A DNA stretch of 64,000 nucleotides, taken from the NCBI RefSeq assembly GCF_050943655.1, contig NZ_JBMNPQ010000002.1, forward strand, positions 18,019-82,018, in the 5' to 3' direction. The first letter of the stretch is position 1. Each line of letters opens with the position of its first letter. Positions 16,989-26,182 of this stretch are shown here, one piece after another. The position numbers were made by a program, and so were the translations under genes. Origin of the DNA: Peptoniphilus_A sp050943655. Its GTDB lineage: Bacteria > Bacillota > Clostridia > Tissierellales > Peptoniphilaceae. A model generated the notes under the pieces. The model made no database searches. It saw only the letters and a list, made by a program, of their open reading frames with translations, and was not told where the DNA came from.

Positions 16989-17344
16989 CTTTCTTTCTCC
17001 TTTCGAAATTTATTATAATTTCATATAAATACATATTAGAATAATAAAAATAAAATCTTATAAAGATGGAAAATGTTTTTTATATCCTTATAAAAATTTT
17101 TAAAAATTGTTTTTAATATTAAACTAATATAATAACTATTATATATATAAAGGAGGTAAAATTCTACCGATTTATATAAATTCTACATTAAAACCTTTAA
17201 TTTGCAGGTTTAAATGAGTAAAGTAACATTTGGATTATTATGTTTATATCTTAAGGGAAAACTTAAAAATTGGGAAAAATGTATTTTTGCAATTATTCCA
17301 TATATTGAAATATTGTTTTTATAGTGGAATTATCTGTGAGATGT
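16989..17344. other. AT-rich upstream region, no gene
   Basis: No coding potential is visible. The stretch contains an imperfect 10-bp inverted repeat (17058-17067 and 17084-17093, one mismatch) upstream of the APC permease that could be an operator. A TATAAT-like box lies near 17010 on the minus strand without a clear -35. Confidence 0.4.
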
Positions 17345-17919
17345 GGTGGAATGAGAAGTGCAGTCGAAGGATCTGTAGAAACTCGGGAGCGATGTGTCTT
17401 CGTCTTGACCATGTTGTGTATTTGGGTTATTCCCCTTAGTGTTGTCTCGTTAAGACGCATAGGTCGTTTCTCCATAAGGTGCAGATTCCTCGACTCGCGT
17501 TTCACGCTCGCTCGGAATGACGGAGTGTGCACGTTATTACTCAAATAGGTCGCTACTGTGCCTATGACTTATCCACGTTATATGGAAGACACCTCTTTAT
17601 ACGTCATCCTGAGCGAACGAAGTGAGTCGAAGGATCTGTAGGGTCTTCGAGCGATGTGTCGTCGTTTTTACCACGTTGTGTCTTGGAGTCATTCCCTTTA
17701 GTGTTGTTTCGTTAAGACGCATAGGCTGTTTCTTCTTAAGGTGCAGATTCCTCGACTCGCGTTTCACGCTCGCTCGGAATGACGAAGTGTGGGACGTCAT
17801 CCTGGCGAAACGGAAGGCGAAGCCTGAGGTGGAGCCGAAGGATCTGTAGAGTCGTGAGAGCGATGTGTCATCGTCTTAATGATGAAATGTTTAGAAGTTA
17901 TATGCGGCAGAAGAGTTTC

Positions 17920-18049
17920 GCAAAAAGCCGTTAAAAATTTCATTTGTTTGAGCAAACCACAATAATCACTTTGATTTAAAGAAAAAATCTATAGAGAAAA
18001 AACTCAACAAAAATTACAACCCGCGAGTTATGAAATTTAGGTTTTTTGC
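17920..18049 (+). repeat. 130-bp core repeat, copy C
   Basis: The ends are GCAAAAAGCC and GGTTTTTTGC, pairing with one G-U. It differs from copy A at about ten positions. An in-frame stop here breaks the reading frame that is open in copies A and B. Confidence 0.85.
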
Positions 18050-18116
18050 GGATTACTAAAAAGTCAGGTAAGTTCATCACGCTTTCCGAAGTAGGCGTTG
18101 GGGGTTAGGTTGGTGC

Positions 18117-18176
18117 GCGAGGAGAGGGAAGGGGACAATCGCAGCGGATGAGCGGAAGCCCCCTTCCCTTCCTCGC
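18117..18176 (+). repeat. G-rich/C-rich hairpin, copy C
   Basis: GCGAGGAGAGGGAAGGGG pairs with CCCCTTCCCTTCCTCGC apart from one extra base. The 25-base loop is nearly identical to that of copy A. Confidence 0.75.
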
Positions 18177-18383
18177 ATCGGGAATACAAAACGCAGTTTT
18201 GAGATTAAAGTATTTATTACGATTTAACCTTGAGGTTTTCTTGTTAAGACGACAAGGTCTCACTCGATGACTTTGCAGATCTTTCGACTCGAGCAAAGCT
18301 CTCGCTCAAGATGACAGGTGTGGAGGTTTTATGGGGTTTAAGTTGTTACTGTGCCCAATGCTTGCTTAATTCTTTGTTAATAG

Positions 18384-18456
18384 AAAAAAGGATATGATGC
18401 AGAGACCATTAGCTTGGCCGAGCGACCTCGAGCGTGTCTCGCATCATACCTTTTTT
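18384..18456. repeat. Terminator-like hairpin with conserved loop, copy 1
   Basis: AAAAAAGG-A-TATGATGC-A-GAGAC pairs with GTCTC-GCATCATA-CCTTTTTT, a stem of 21 pairs with two bulged A. The loop includes TTGGCCGAGCGACCTCGAG. Near-identical at 47267. Confidence 0.8.
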
Positions 18457-18639
18457 CGTTTGTTTAATTTTTTTATTTTTTTGAGGTTCTCTATGAGGTT
18501 TTCTCGTCAAAACTCATAGGCTGTTTCTCCAAAAGTTGCAGATTCTTCGACTCGAGTTTCACGCTCACAGTGACGGAGTATGGGACGTCATCCCAAGAAG
18601 ATCGAAAGGCGTTTAATTAAATCATTAATTTCCACAATA

Positions 18640-18683
18640 AAAGACCTAAGGTCATGGCTTTTAACCATCCCTCAGGTCTTTTT
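18640..18683 (-). terminator. Terminator of the DUF3798 ABC operon
   Basis: On the minus strand AAAGACCTGAGG pairs with CCTTAGGTCTTT, with a smaller hairpin inside, and a T-rich run follows. It lies just beyond the last permease gene. Confidence 0.75.
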
Positions 18684-18702
18684 GATTTATCTTGAAAATT
18701 CA

Positions 18703-19842
18703 TCAAGCTTCTGTTAATTCTGCTTCTTTTTTCAGTCTTTCTTCTCTCATTTGATGTCTTAGGTCGTCTTCTGCTTTCTTTCTCTCGTATGCGTGCATTA
18801 TTAGTGCCATTGTTACTACTGCATATGATAAGAATGTTCTGAAGTATTCTCCAATTATTGCATCTCCTGCCAATACTCTACCTGCTTGTGGAAGCACTAT
18901 AAACATTAAGTGGAACAGTGCTGTTCCCAAGATTACATTTGGTATAGATGCTTTTGATACGCTGGCTCCTCCTACAAGTATTGCTGCTGCTGCATATAGT
19001 GCTGCTTGGTCCTGTCCTGCGTAAGTTGCAAGTGTTCCGATGTTTTGAAGATAGATAATTTGTCCATAACATGCAAGCACTGTTGACATTACTATTGATG
19101 AGATTCTAATTTTATCTGCATCCATTCCTGCGTTTTGTGATACAAATTGGTTTTGCCCTACTGCCTTCATGTCGTGTCCAAGTTTTGTGTTTCTAAACCA
19201 AACTATGAATAGGCAAAGCAGTGCAATTATTATTATTGTAACTACAGGAATGTCAAAAAGTATTGCTTGTTTTTCTGTTATTGGAATATTTACTCTAAAT
19301 TTTAAAATATTGTCAAGGCCCTGTGCTGATGCAAGTGTGATTGAGTTTTTGATTCCGTAACCTTGTGAAAGTATCATGGACTTATTCTTTAGTGGGATTA
19401 TTGTCCCACAGAGGTTTAATAAGAATAACATGTACCAGCCGAGTATGAAGAATGAAAGCATCATTGATGTAATCATTTCTCTTCCACGCGCCTTGTTTAA
19501 AACTTTTCCTGAAAATCTGCCAAGAAATATTGCAATTGGTGTTCCAATTATAGCTGCTATTATAAGTCCAGTTAAACCAGTAAAGCCCCAGTCTTGTGCA
19601 AATATTATTCCAATTTGTCCTGCCATTGCTCCAAGAGGGATACCGAAGTTAATTCCCATTCCTGCAATGATTGGAATTATTAGAGATAATACCAAGAATG
19701 TGTTTCTCACCATTCTCTTTGACAACTCGTTAGTTATATAAGATAGTGGTGGTTTTGCGATTATTAATCCAGCTGTTACTATTATTATAAATAAAATCGG
19801 AACCATAAATCTGATTAGTGTATTTTTTAATTTTTTACTCAT
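18703..19842 (-). CDS. ABC transporter permease (BPD_transp_2 type), second
   Basis: The 379-aa protein has about nine to ten membrane segments and the pattern of sugar/nucleoside-type ABC permeases (INFGIPLGAMAGQIG, GGASVSKASIPNVILGT). A charged cytoplasmic tail (EDDLRHQMREERLKK) follows. The ATG at 19842 is chosen because AGGAGG lies seven bases upstream; it overlaps the previous permease stop by eight bases (ATGAGTAA), giving coupled translation. It pairs with the other permease to form the membrane channel of a probable heterodimeric importer. Confidence 0.88.
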   Translation of the reverse strand: MSKKLKNTLIRFMVPILFIIIVTAGLIIAKPPLSYITNELSKRMVRNTFLVLSLIIPIIAGMGINFGIPLGAMAGQIGIIFAQDWGFTGLTGLIIAAIIGTPIAIFLGRFSGKVLNKARGREMITSMMLSFFILGWYMLFLLNLCGTIIPLKNKSMILSQGYGIKNSITLASAQGLDNILKFRVNIPITEKQAILFDIPVVTIIIIALLCLFIVWFRNTKLGHDMKAVGQNQFVSQNAGMDADKIRISSIVMSTVLACYGQIIYLQNIGTLATYAGQDQAALYAAAAILVGGASVSKASIPNVILGTALFHLMFIVLPQAGRVLAGDAIIGEYFRTFLSYAVVTMALIMHAYERKKAEDDLRHQMREERLKKEAELTEA

Positions 19843-20911
19843 CTGCGTTCCTCCTAGTAAGAGCATAAATAATCATTCCATTTGTGATAATCATACGTAA
19901 AATTTCTGATATATCTATATTTAAAGCTCCATTTATTACTGTTGGTGTAAGTGTTATTATTCCTTGGAATAAAAATGTTCCAATGATTACATTTGGTATA
20001 GATGCCTTGTTGATACTCGCTCCACCGATTAAAAGTGCTGCAACTGTTTGGAATGTAAAAGAAAGTGGAGCTTGATAAAGCTGGATAAATCCATAGGATT
20101 GTTGATAAATTATTATCCCCATTGATGCGATTACTGTGGAAAGAATTACAGACACAAGTCTTGTCTTTTTAATATTAATTCCACTTGCTCTTGCGTAGTC
20201 TGGGTTTGATCCAACTGCAGTCATTGCAGTACCAGTCTTTGTCTTAAAGAAAATCCAAACGAAGAAGGCGATTATGCCAAATATTAAAAACATTCCAACT
20301 GGAACGCTAACTCCAAAGACTTTAAAACTTAAGAGTCTATCTATAATTCCCGTAGTGACTCTCGTTCCGTCGTCAAGAACGACAGACTTCATCCAATAAT
20401 CTGCAACTGGAATTTGTTGTGAAAGTCCAGTGCCTCCATAGGAAAGTACAGAAACTGGATTCTTGTAAGGTAGCTTTAGATAAGCAATACACATAAGAGC
20501 TGTAAAAGAATAACCAACATAAGTTGCAATTAACATCTCGTCGCCCACGATTCTATTTAGTAGAAGTCCATAAAGCGCTCCGAATATTACTGCAATCGCC
20601 GCTCCAATTAATATTGCCACAAAAATTCCGCCAAAGCCCTTTAGTCCAAATTCAATTGAAGTAACTCCACCGAGTATTCCAGCAACAATTCCTATTGGAA
20701 TACCAAAGTTAAGTCCACAACCAGATTGAACCATTGGCACAAGTGAAAGCACAAGAATTGAAAACATTCCAAATCTTGCAAGCACATTTTCTACAGAGTC
20801 CTTTAGAGATACGCCTGCAAAAGGGGCCGCTACAAAAAGAACTAGTAGGAATACTCCAATGATTAGTCTAGGTATTCCAACTCTTTCAACAAAACTTTTC
20901 TTTTTAACCAT
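19835..20911 (-). CDS. ABC transporter permease (BPD_transp_2 type), first
   Basis: The 358-aa protein is a paralog of the next permease, sharing LNFGIPIGIVAGILGG and LIGGASINKASIPNVIIGTFLFQG, and has about nine membrane segments. Its start overlaps the stop of the ATPase gene by eight bases with GGAGG upstream. Such paired permeases belong to importers of the BMP/ribose type for nucleosides or sugars; here the binding protein is DUF3798, whose ligand is unknown. Confidence 0.88.
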   Translation of the reverse strand: MVKKKSFVERVGIPRLIIGVFLLVLFVAAPFAGVSLKDSVENVLARFGMFSILVLSLVPMVQSGCGLNFGIPIGIVAGILGGVTSIEFGLKGFGGIFVAILIGAAIAVIFGALYGLLLNRIVGDEMLIATYVGYSFTALMCIAYLKLPYKNPVSVLSYGGTGLSQQIPVADYWMKSVVLDDGTRVTTGIIDRLLSFKVFGVSVPVGMFLIFGIIAFFVWIFFKTKTGTAMTAVGSNPDYARASGINIKKTRLVSVILSTVIASMGIIIYQQSYGFIQLYQAPLSFTFQTVAALLIGGASINKASIPNVIIGTFLFQGIITLTPTVINGALNIDISEILRMIITNGMIIYALTRRNADE

Positions 20912-22499
20912 TTAAAGCTGCCTCCTTCTCTCCACTCATCAGTAGTCCAAATTTTTGTGCATCTTCACTAGGAGATAGTATGCCGGCAATTTTTCCCTCG
21001 CATATTACTGCAATTCTATCGCATATGCTTCGTAGCTCTTCAAGCTCTGATGAAACCATTACAACTGTTGTGTCATTTTCAACATTAATGTCCCTTAGCG
21101 CATCGAGAACTAGTTCCTTTGCTCCAATATCTATTCCACGTGTAGGCTCTGATACGAATAGGAGCTCAGGCTCCATTGCAAATGCCTTTGCCAAACAAAC
21201 TTTTTGTTGATTTCCACCAGATAAATTGCCAGCCTTTTGGTGAGAGCCCATTGTCTTAATTGAAAGGGACTCGATATACTTATCTGCCAAGTTCTTCATC
21301 TGGTCTTCGTCTCTAAATTTTATTCCCATTACTTTTTTTATAAACTTCTCTTGAACCTGCATTGCATTAAATGAAATATTCCAATAAATTGGCTCATCAA
21401 GTAAAAGTCCAACGCCACGCCTATCTTCTGACACGAAGGCGATTTTATTTTTTAGAATGCTTAATGTGTCTCCAAGCTTTAACTTCTCGCCGTTAAATAC
21501 GCATTCTCCTCCAACGGGATAAGTCCCCAAAATTCCGTTTGGGATTCCAAGTTTTCCCTGACCAGCAAGACCTGCAATTCCAAGTATCTCACCGCGATAA
21601 ACTTCGAGGTTTACATCAAAGACTGCCTCGCCTGGCATGTCGACCCAAAGATGATTCATCTTAAGTATTACATCTTCTTTGTCGATTTCTTTGTGTCTTC
21701 TCTTTTTGGCGATTTTTTTATCTTCATCACGTCCGACCATCCACTTTGCAATTTCTTCCATAGTGAGGTCTTTGTTTTCCCTATCTTCTATTATTTCACC
21801 GTCTCTTAGTACGATTACCTTGTCGCATATGCTTATAATTTCTCGCAGTCTATGGGTTATAAAAATAATTGCAATTCCAAGATCAGATAGTCTCTCTAAA
21901 GCTTTCATCAAGTTGTTTGCCTCTGACTCAGTAAGAACTGCTGTCGGCTCATCCATTATGATTAACTTTACATCTTTTCTTGTGATTTCTCTTGCTATTT
22001 CTATAAACTGTTTGTGCCCAACGGGCATTTCAGAAACTTTGTCATTTGGATCGATTTTTATCTCTAAAGTATTGAGAGACTCTCCTGCAATATCTATGTT
22101 GCCTAAAGTATCCACATTTTCTAGCTTTTTATCAAAAACTTTTGAGATAATTGAGGGATTTGTCTTTTCCATATTAAGCGTAATATTTTCAGCAACTGTA
22201 AATCCTGGTATCAAACTGAATTCTTGATGGACCATTCCAATTCCTGCAGCAAGGGCATCGATTGGATTTTTAAAATTAATTTTTTCTCCATCAAAATATA
22301 TTTCTCCTTCATAGCCACCAGTGTGATGGATGACTTCCATTCCAAATAGAATGTTCATAAGAGTAGATTTGCCTGCGCCGTTTTCTCCAACAAGGCCCAA
22401 TATTTCGCCTGCGTCTAGAGAAAAGTTTACTCCCCTAAGAACCGAGTTTTCGCCAAAATTTTTGCTGACATTTTTAACTTCAAGTAATTTATCTGTCAC
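20904..22499 (-). CDS. ABC transporter ATP-binding protein with two ATPase domains
   Basis: The 531-aa protein is a tandem ATPase as in ribose/galactose and nucleoside importers. Domain 1 has Walker A GENGAGKST and Walker B LIIMDEPTAVL. Domain 2 has an altered nucleotide site (GLAGQGKLG in place of a full Walker A) with signature LSGGNQQKVCLAKA and LFVSEPTRGID. A degenerate second site is normal for this family. The start is GTG at 22499, with GGAGG seven bases upstream; longer in-frame starts have no ribosome site. A readthrough terminator separates it from the lipoprotein gene. Confidence 0.92.
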   Translation of the reverse strand: MTDKLLEVKNVSKNFGENSVLRGVNFSLDAGEILGLVGENGAGKSTLMNILFGMEVIHHTGGYEGEIYFDGEKINFKNPIDALAAGIGMVHQEFSLIPGFTVAENITLNMEKTNPSIISKVFDKKLENVDTLGNIDIAGESLNTLEIKIDPNDKVSEMPVGHKQFIEIAREITRKDVKLIIMDEPTAVLTESEANNLMKALERLSDLGIAIIFITHRLREIISICDKVIVLRDGEIIEDRENKDLTMEEIAKWMVGRDEDKKIAKKRRHKEIDKEDVILKMNHLWVDMPGEAVFDVNLEVYRGEILGIAGLAGQGKLGIPNGILGTYPVGGECVFNGEKLKLGDTLSILKNKIAFVSEDRRGVGLLLDEPIYWNISFNAMQVQEKFIKKVMGIKFRDEDQMKNLADKYIESLSIKTMGSHQKAGNLSGGNQQKVCLAKAFAMEPELLFVSEPTRGIDIGAKELVLDALRDINVENDTTVVMVSSELEELRSICDRIAVICEGKIAGILSPSEDAQKFGLLMSGEKEAALNG

Positions 22500-22524
22500 A
22501 AAAATACCTCCAACTATAAATAAA

Positions 22525-22546
22525 ATCAACGGAAGAGCCCGTTGAT
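22525..22546 (-). terminator. Partial terminator between lipoprotein and ATPase genes
   Basis: ATCAACGG and CCGTTGAT pair and a TTTATTT run follows on the minus strand. Since no promoter is evident after it, it probably lets part of the transcripts through and keeps the binding protein in excess. Confidence 0.65.
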
Positions 22547-22570
22547 TTTATTATTAAAATAATAATTTTA

Positions 22571-23908
22571 TTATTCTGCTTTTCCTTCAGCTTGTTCTTG
22601 ATCAGCTTTAATTTGTTCTAAGTCAACATTTAGATTTAGATATTTTTCAGGAACGTCAACTTTATCCATACCTAGGTATCCCTTGCCGTATACATAAGTG
22701 TCTTGAGAAACTAGTATGTGGTTTTGTTTAGCTTCACCAGTAGCTCTATCTACATAATTTGTAGCCATCCAGTGTGCACCTTCAGTATAGTTTTCAATTG
22801 ATTTAATAACTGCATCGTTATCTAGAAGTTCTCCATTGCCATGGATTACATCGATTACATGATCAAGTGCGCCAAGCGTTACAGAATATCCAAGGGAGTA
22901 TGCCCATGTTCCCATTCTTCCGCCGCCACCTGCGTCAACAACTGCCTCTTCAACTTTTTTGTTGATTGCTTGCCAGTCGCCTGCAAGGTCTTTTATGTCT
23001 ACAGAGAATGCCTTTGGATAACCCATTATTGGAGATGGTAGGTCTTGTTCAACAAAGATTGCTCCACCAGCTGCAACTCCTCTTAAAAGAGGTTCAGTAT
23101 GGGCGTCGTTAGTACAGAAGAAAGCTGTGTCTTTTCCATACTTATCAATCCAAGGTTGGATATTTTCTGCGATATATTGTTGTGCACCTGGTACACCAAT
23201 GTCTGTTATTGGGTCAGGAGCGTTTAGAGAAATAAATTCAAGTCCAAGCTCGTTACAAGCTTCTTCCATGATTGCACGTCTTAGAGCTAATAGTTCGATA
23301 GACATATGTCTTGGGAAAGTTATGTGAGCAAATTTAGTAGCTCCCATTTCTTTTGCAGCAGCTATGATTCTATATCCTCTAGAAACATTGTCTGCGTCAA
23401 TTACAAGGTCAGATGCATCTTCAACCATTATTGTGTCTTCTTGTGCAACTAAGTTAACAAGAATGATGTCTGGTCTTTTGTCTCTTATTTGTTTAAATGC
23501 AGCTGAAGTTCCTGGAACAGATTGGTTAACTATTACAGCCTTCATAAGTGGGTCGTCTGCCATAGCTACGATTTTAGAAATTGTAGTTTCTTGTTCTGCA
23601 TCAAACTTATCGGGATAAGTATCGTGACGAATAACTCCGCCCTCATCTGCTGAGCCGTATTTTTCGATTGCAGCTTGAGCCGCACGGAATTCATCTTCTC
23701 CTTGGGAAACAGTACCTGTAATTATACCGATGTGGTACTCGTCTCCTTCGGAGATTGTGTCAAACTTTGCCTTAACTCCATCGTCAGCAACTGTTTTTTC
23801 GCCTTCTGCTTCTTTCGGAGCATTGTCAACTTTTTGGCATCCTGTAAAAGCAAAAACTGCAAGTACTACTAAAGCGATACCAAAAATCCTTTTTAATTTA
23901 CCTTTCAT
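22571..23908 (-). CDS. DUF3798 family substrate-binding lipoprotein
   Basis: The 445-aa product starts with a lipoprotein signal ending FAFTGC (C24). It then has a two-lobed periplasmic-binding-type fold (YHIGIITGTVSQGEDEFRAAQAAIEKYG, AVIVNQSVPGTSAAFKQIRDKRPDIILVNLV, AFFCTNDAHTEPLLRG), matching DUF3798. It captures an unknown solute and delivers it to the two permeases encoded downstream. The ATG at 23908 has AGAGGTG upstream; a longer reading frame exists but has no such site. A strong promoter lies just upstream and a partial terminator downstream. Confidence 0.85.
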   Translation of the reverse strand: MKGKLKRIFGIALVVLAVFAFTGCQKVDNAPKEAEGEKTVADDGVKAKFDTISEGDEYHIGIITGTVSQGEDEFRAAQAAIEKYGSADEGGVIRHDTYPDKFDAEQETTISKIVAMADDPLMKAVIVNQSVPGTSAAFKQIRDKRPDIILVNLVAQEDTIMVEDASDLVIDADNVSRGYRIIAAAKEMGATKFAHITFPRHMSIELLALRRAIMEEACNELGLEFISLNAPDPITDIGVPGAQQYIAENIQPWIDKYGKDTAFFCTNDAHTEPLLRGVAAGGAIFVEQDLPSPIMGYPKAFSVDIKDLAGDWQAINKKVEEAVVDAGGGGRMGTWAYSLGYSVTLGALDHVIDVIHGNGELLDNDAVIKSIENYTEGAHWMATNYVDRATGEAKQNHILVSQDTYVYGKGYLGMDKVDVPEKYLNLNVDLEQIKADQEQAEGKAE

Positions 23909-23954
23909 TGTCACACCTCTTTTTAAAATTAGTTTAGTCATTTGAATTATTAAT

Positions 23955-23983
23955 ACAATATCACTTAAAATGGTCGAAGTCAA
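23955..23983 (-). promoter_or_regulatory. Sigma-A promoter of the DUF3798 ABC operon
   Basis: Minus-strand TTGACT (23983-23978) and TATTGT (23960-23955) are 17 bases apart. The predicted start gives a leader of about 40 nt. Confidence 0.65.
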
Positions 23984-24035
23984 TAGTACTTTAAAGGTAT
24001 TTCATGGTAAAGTGGCAAGTTTTTAAAAATAAAAA

Positions 24036-24067
24036 AATACCTCAACTGTTTTTTAAGTTTAGGTATT
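24036..24067 (-). terminator. Terminator after ung
   Basis: On the minus strand AATACCTAAAC pairs with GTTGAGGTATT (one mismatch or wobble) and TTTTT follows. Confidence 0.75.
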
Positions 24068-24141
24068 TAAAAATTCTTAAATATTTAATTTTTCAAAACA
24101 AAATTAAAAAAGTTTTTTAAAATCTGTGACGTTTTCACAAA

Positions 24142-24810
24142 TTATAACTGCCATGTTGGTGGCTCTATTCCGTTTTCTTCCAAGAACTTATTTGCCCTTG
24201 AAAATGGACGCGAACCAAAGAAGCCTCTGTTGGCAGAAAATGGTGAAGGATGTGGCCCCTCTATTATGAGATGCCTACTATTTGTTATAAGTCTTTTTCT
24301 CTCGCGCGCGTGATTGCCCCAAAGTATAAAGACAACTGGCTTTTCTCTTTCATTTATTTTTTTAATCACCGCGTCTGTAAAAATTTCCCAGCCGATTTTT
24401 GAGTGGCTCATTGGCTGATGAGCTCTAACTGTAAGAGTTGTGTTAAGAAGCATTATTCCCTCTTCTGTCCACTTCTTTAAGTAGCCAGAGTCTGGTATCT
24501 TAACTCCAAGATCTTCGTTTAGTTCCTTATAAATATTTCTTAGTGAAGGAGGAACTTTTACTCCCTCTTTAACAGAAAAAGCAAGGCCGTGTGCCTGCCC
24601 AACATTGTGATATGGGTCTTGACCTAGGATTAAAACTTTTAAATCTTCATAAGATGTGTAGTTAAAAGCATTAAAAATATCTTCTGCCTTTGGAAAAATC
24701 TGATAGTGTCGATATTCATCTATTAAAAGCTCTCGCAAGTTTTTGTAGTAGTCCTTTTCAAATTCTTCCTCAAGTATTTCTTGCCAATCATTTTTTATTA
24801 TCTGTTTCAC
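24142..24810 (-). CDS. ung: Uracil-DNA glycosylase, family 1
   Basis: The 222-aa enzyme removes uracil from DNA. It has the water-activating motif GQDPYHNVGQAHGLAFSV and the DNA-intercalating loop GPHPSPFSANRGFFGSRPFS. The GTG at 24810 is preferred to a TTG eight codons earlier because AAGGTGA lies just before it and the protein then begins MKQIIKNDW, as relatives do. It starts four bases after the trkA stop codon, so it is the last gene of the potassium-uptake transcript. Confidence 0.94.
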   Translation of the reverse strand: MKQIIKNDWQEILEEEFEKDYYKNLRELLIDEYRHYQIFPKAEDIFNAFNYTSYEDLKVLILGQDPYHNVGQAHGLAFSVKEGVKVPPSLRNIYKELNEDLGVKIPDSGYLKKWTEEGIMLLNTTLTVRAHQPMSHSKIGWEIFTDAVIKKINEREKPVVFILWGNHARERKRLITNSRHLIIEGPHPSPFSANRGFFGSRPFSRANKFLEENGIEPPTWQL

Positions 24811-24814
24811 TTTA

Positions 24815-26182
24815 TCACCTTCTGAAAAATTCAAATATTGATCTTCTAAGTGATGGATCGATTAATTTTTCGAGCTCTTTTCTGCTCTCATTTGTGCAGA
24901 AGATCACAAGCCTATCGCCCTTTTTAATCTCCGTATTGCCACGCGGGATTACGGCGGAGTTATCGTATCTAATTATTCCGCCAATAATTATTCCATCTCC
25001 CAGGTCGATGTCCTTTAATTTTTTGTCGATGTATACGAAGTCATCTGGAATTTTTATCTCATATACTCTCGCCTTTCCACCAAACATGAAGTTAATGGAG
25101 AGCTTCATCCCCCTGTCAATTGACTTTACTATTTCATTTGCAACTAGAACCTTTGGGTCGACTATTCTGTGAATTTCTAGTGGGTCTAGAATTTTGGAAT
25201 AATTATTTACATTTTGAACGACGATGTTGCTCTTTATGCCGTGAGCTTTTGCCATAAGTCCCAATACAATATTTAGCTCGTCTGAAGATGTCATTGAAAT
25301 AAATGTTGCATCTTCTTTAATGTTTTCGTCTTCAAATAACTTTTCATTCTTTAAGCTTTTATTTACGACAAAGGCGCTCGTGTTTTTGTTCCTGTACTCC
25401 TTTGCCTTTACTCTGTCAGGCTCAATTATTTTTACATTTGTGTTTTTTAGATTTGAAAGCATCTCATTAACTATGCCGTCTCCCGATGCAATGACTACGT
25501 CCTTGTAATCCTTTGACGGTGGAAGTTCAAAGTGAGTCATCTTGAAGTTTCTAATGTCGCGAGATAGTCCCATAAGATAGATGTAGTCATTTGCCATTAA
25601 GACTGTATCTCCATTTGGAACGATGAGCCTTCCGTCTCGAAATATTCCAACGACAAGTATTGTTGCAAGTGAACCCACATCTTTTATCTTAATATTTTCA
25701 AATTCTTTGTCATAATTTATCAAGTGCCCTGCGACTTCGATTTTGCCCTTGCCAAAATAGTCGGCTTGGTAATGCTCGTAATTTCCAATTAATTTTATTA
25801 AAATTTTGCCAGTCTCAAGACTTTTGTTAAAGACATTTACCACATTGTCAAAGGCGTTTTTTAAATAATTTATCTCCGATACATTTTCTAGTTCATCAAG
25901 CCTTAGGATTACGTTTGTATTCACATCCTTTAGGACTGATGCGATGATTAAATTTGTCTTGTCGCTATCTGTTGTGACGATTACATAGTCGTAACTTTCA
26001 AGCACGAACTTGCTCAAAAATTTTCCATTTAACACGTCGCCTACAAAATAATTTATTTTGTTTGAAAGGCCTGTGAAGTTATCTGCGTCTCTATCGATTA
26101 TATCTATTTCAAAATCTTCGAGTATCAGGGTGTTTGCAATTGTCGAACCCACTTTTCCTGCACCGATTATTAATATTTTCAA
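24815..26182 (-). CDS. trkA: Trk potassium uptake regulatory subunit TrkA, copy 2
   Basis: The 455-aa protein has two RCK modules. The first begins MKILIIGAGKVGSTIANTL (a Rossmann NAD site, acidic D at the end of strand 2), the second near residue 225 (DVVIASGDGIVNEM), each followed by an RCK_C domain. The second Rossmann motif is degenerate. TrkA rings gate the TrkH pore in response to nucleotides. It overlaps trkH by four bases (ATGA). Confidence 0.92.
   Translation of the reverse strand: MKILIIGAGKVGSTIANTLILEDFEIDIIDRDADNFTGLSNKINYFVGDVLNGKFLSKFVLESYDYVIVTTDSDKTNLIIASVLKDVNTNVILRLDELENVSEINYLKNAFDNVVNVFNKSLETGKILIKLIGNYEHYQADYFGKGKIEVAGHLINYDKEFENIKIKDVGSLATILVVGIFRDGRLIVPNGDTVLMANDYIYLMGLSRDIRNFKMTHFELPPSKDYKDVVIASGDGIVNEMLSNLKNTNVKIIEPDRVKAKEYRNKNTSAFVVNKSLKNEKLFEDENIKEDATFISMTSSDELNIVLGLMAKAHGIKSNIVVQNVNNYSKILDPLEIHRIVDPKVLVANEIVKSIDRGMKLSINFMFGGKARVYEIKIPDDFVYIDKKLKDIDLGDGIIIGGIIRYDNSAVIPRGNTEIKKGDRLVIFCTNESRKELEKLIDPSLRRSIFEFFRR

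Larger units (their letters stand above)
17345..18456 (+). repeat. Repeat island C (no gene)
   Basis: No gene is supported between 17345 and 18630. Palindromic units with GTCATCCTGAGC or its complement occur near 17345, 17605 and 17800. The 130-bp core, the G-rich/C-rich hairpin, another palindromic unit (~18275-18315) and a terminator-like hairpin (18384-18456) follow, in the order seen in island A. Confidence 0.85.
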
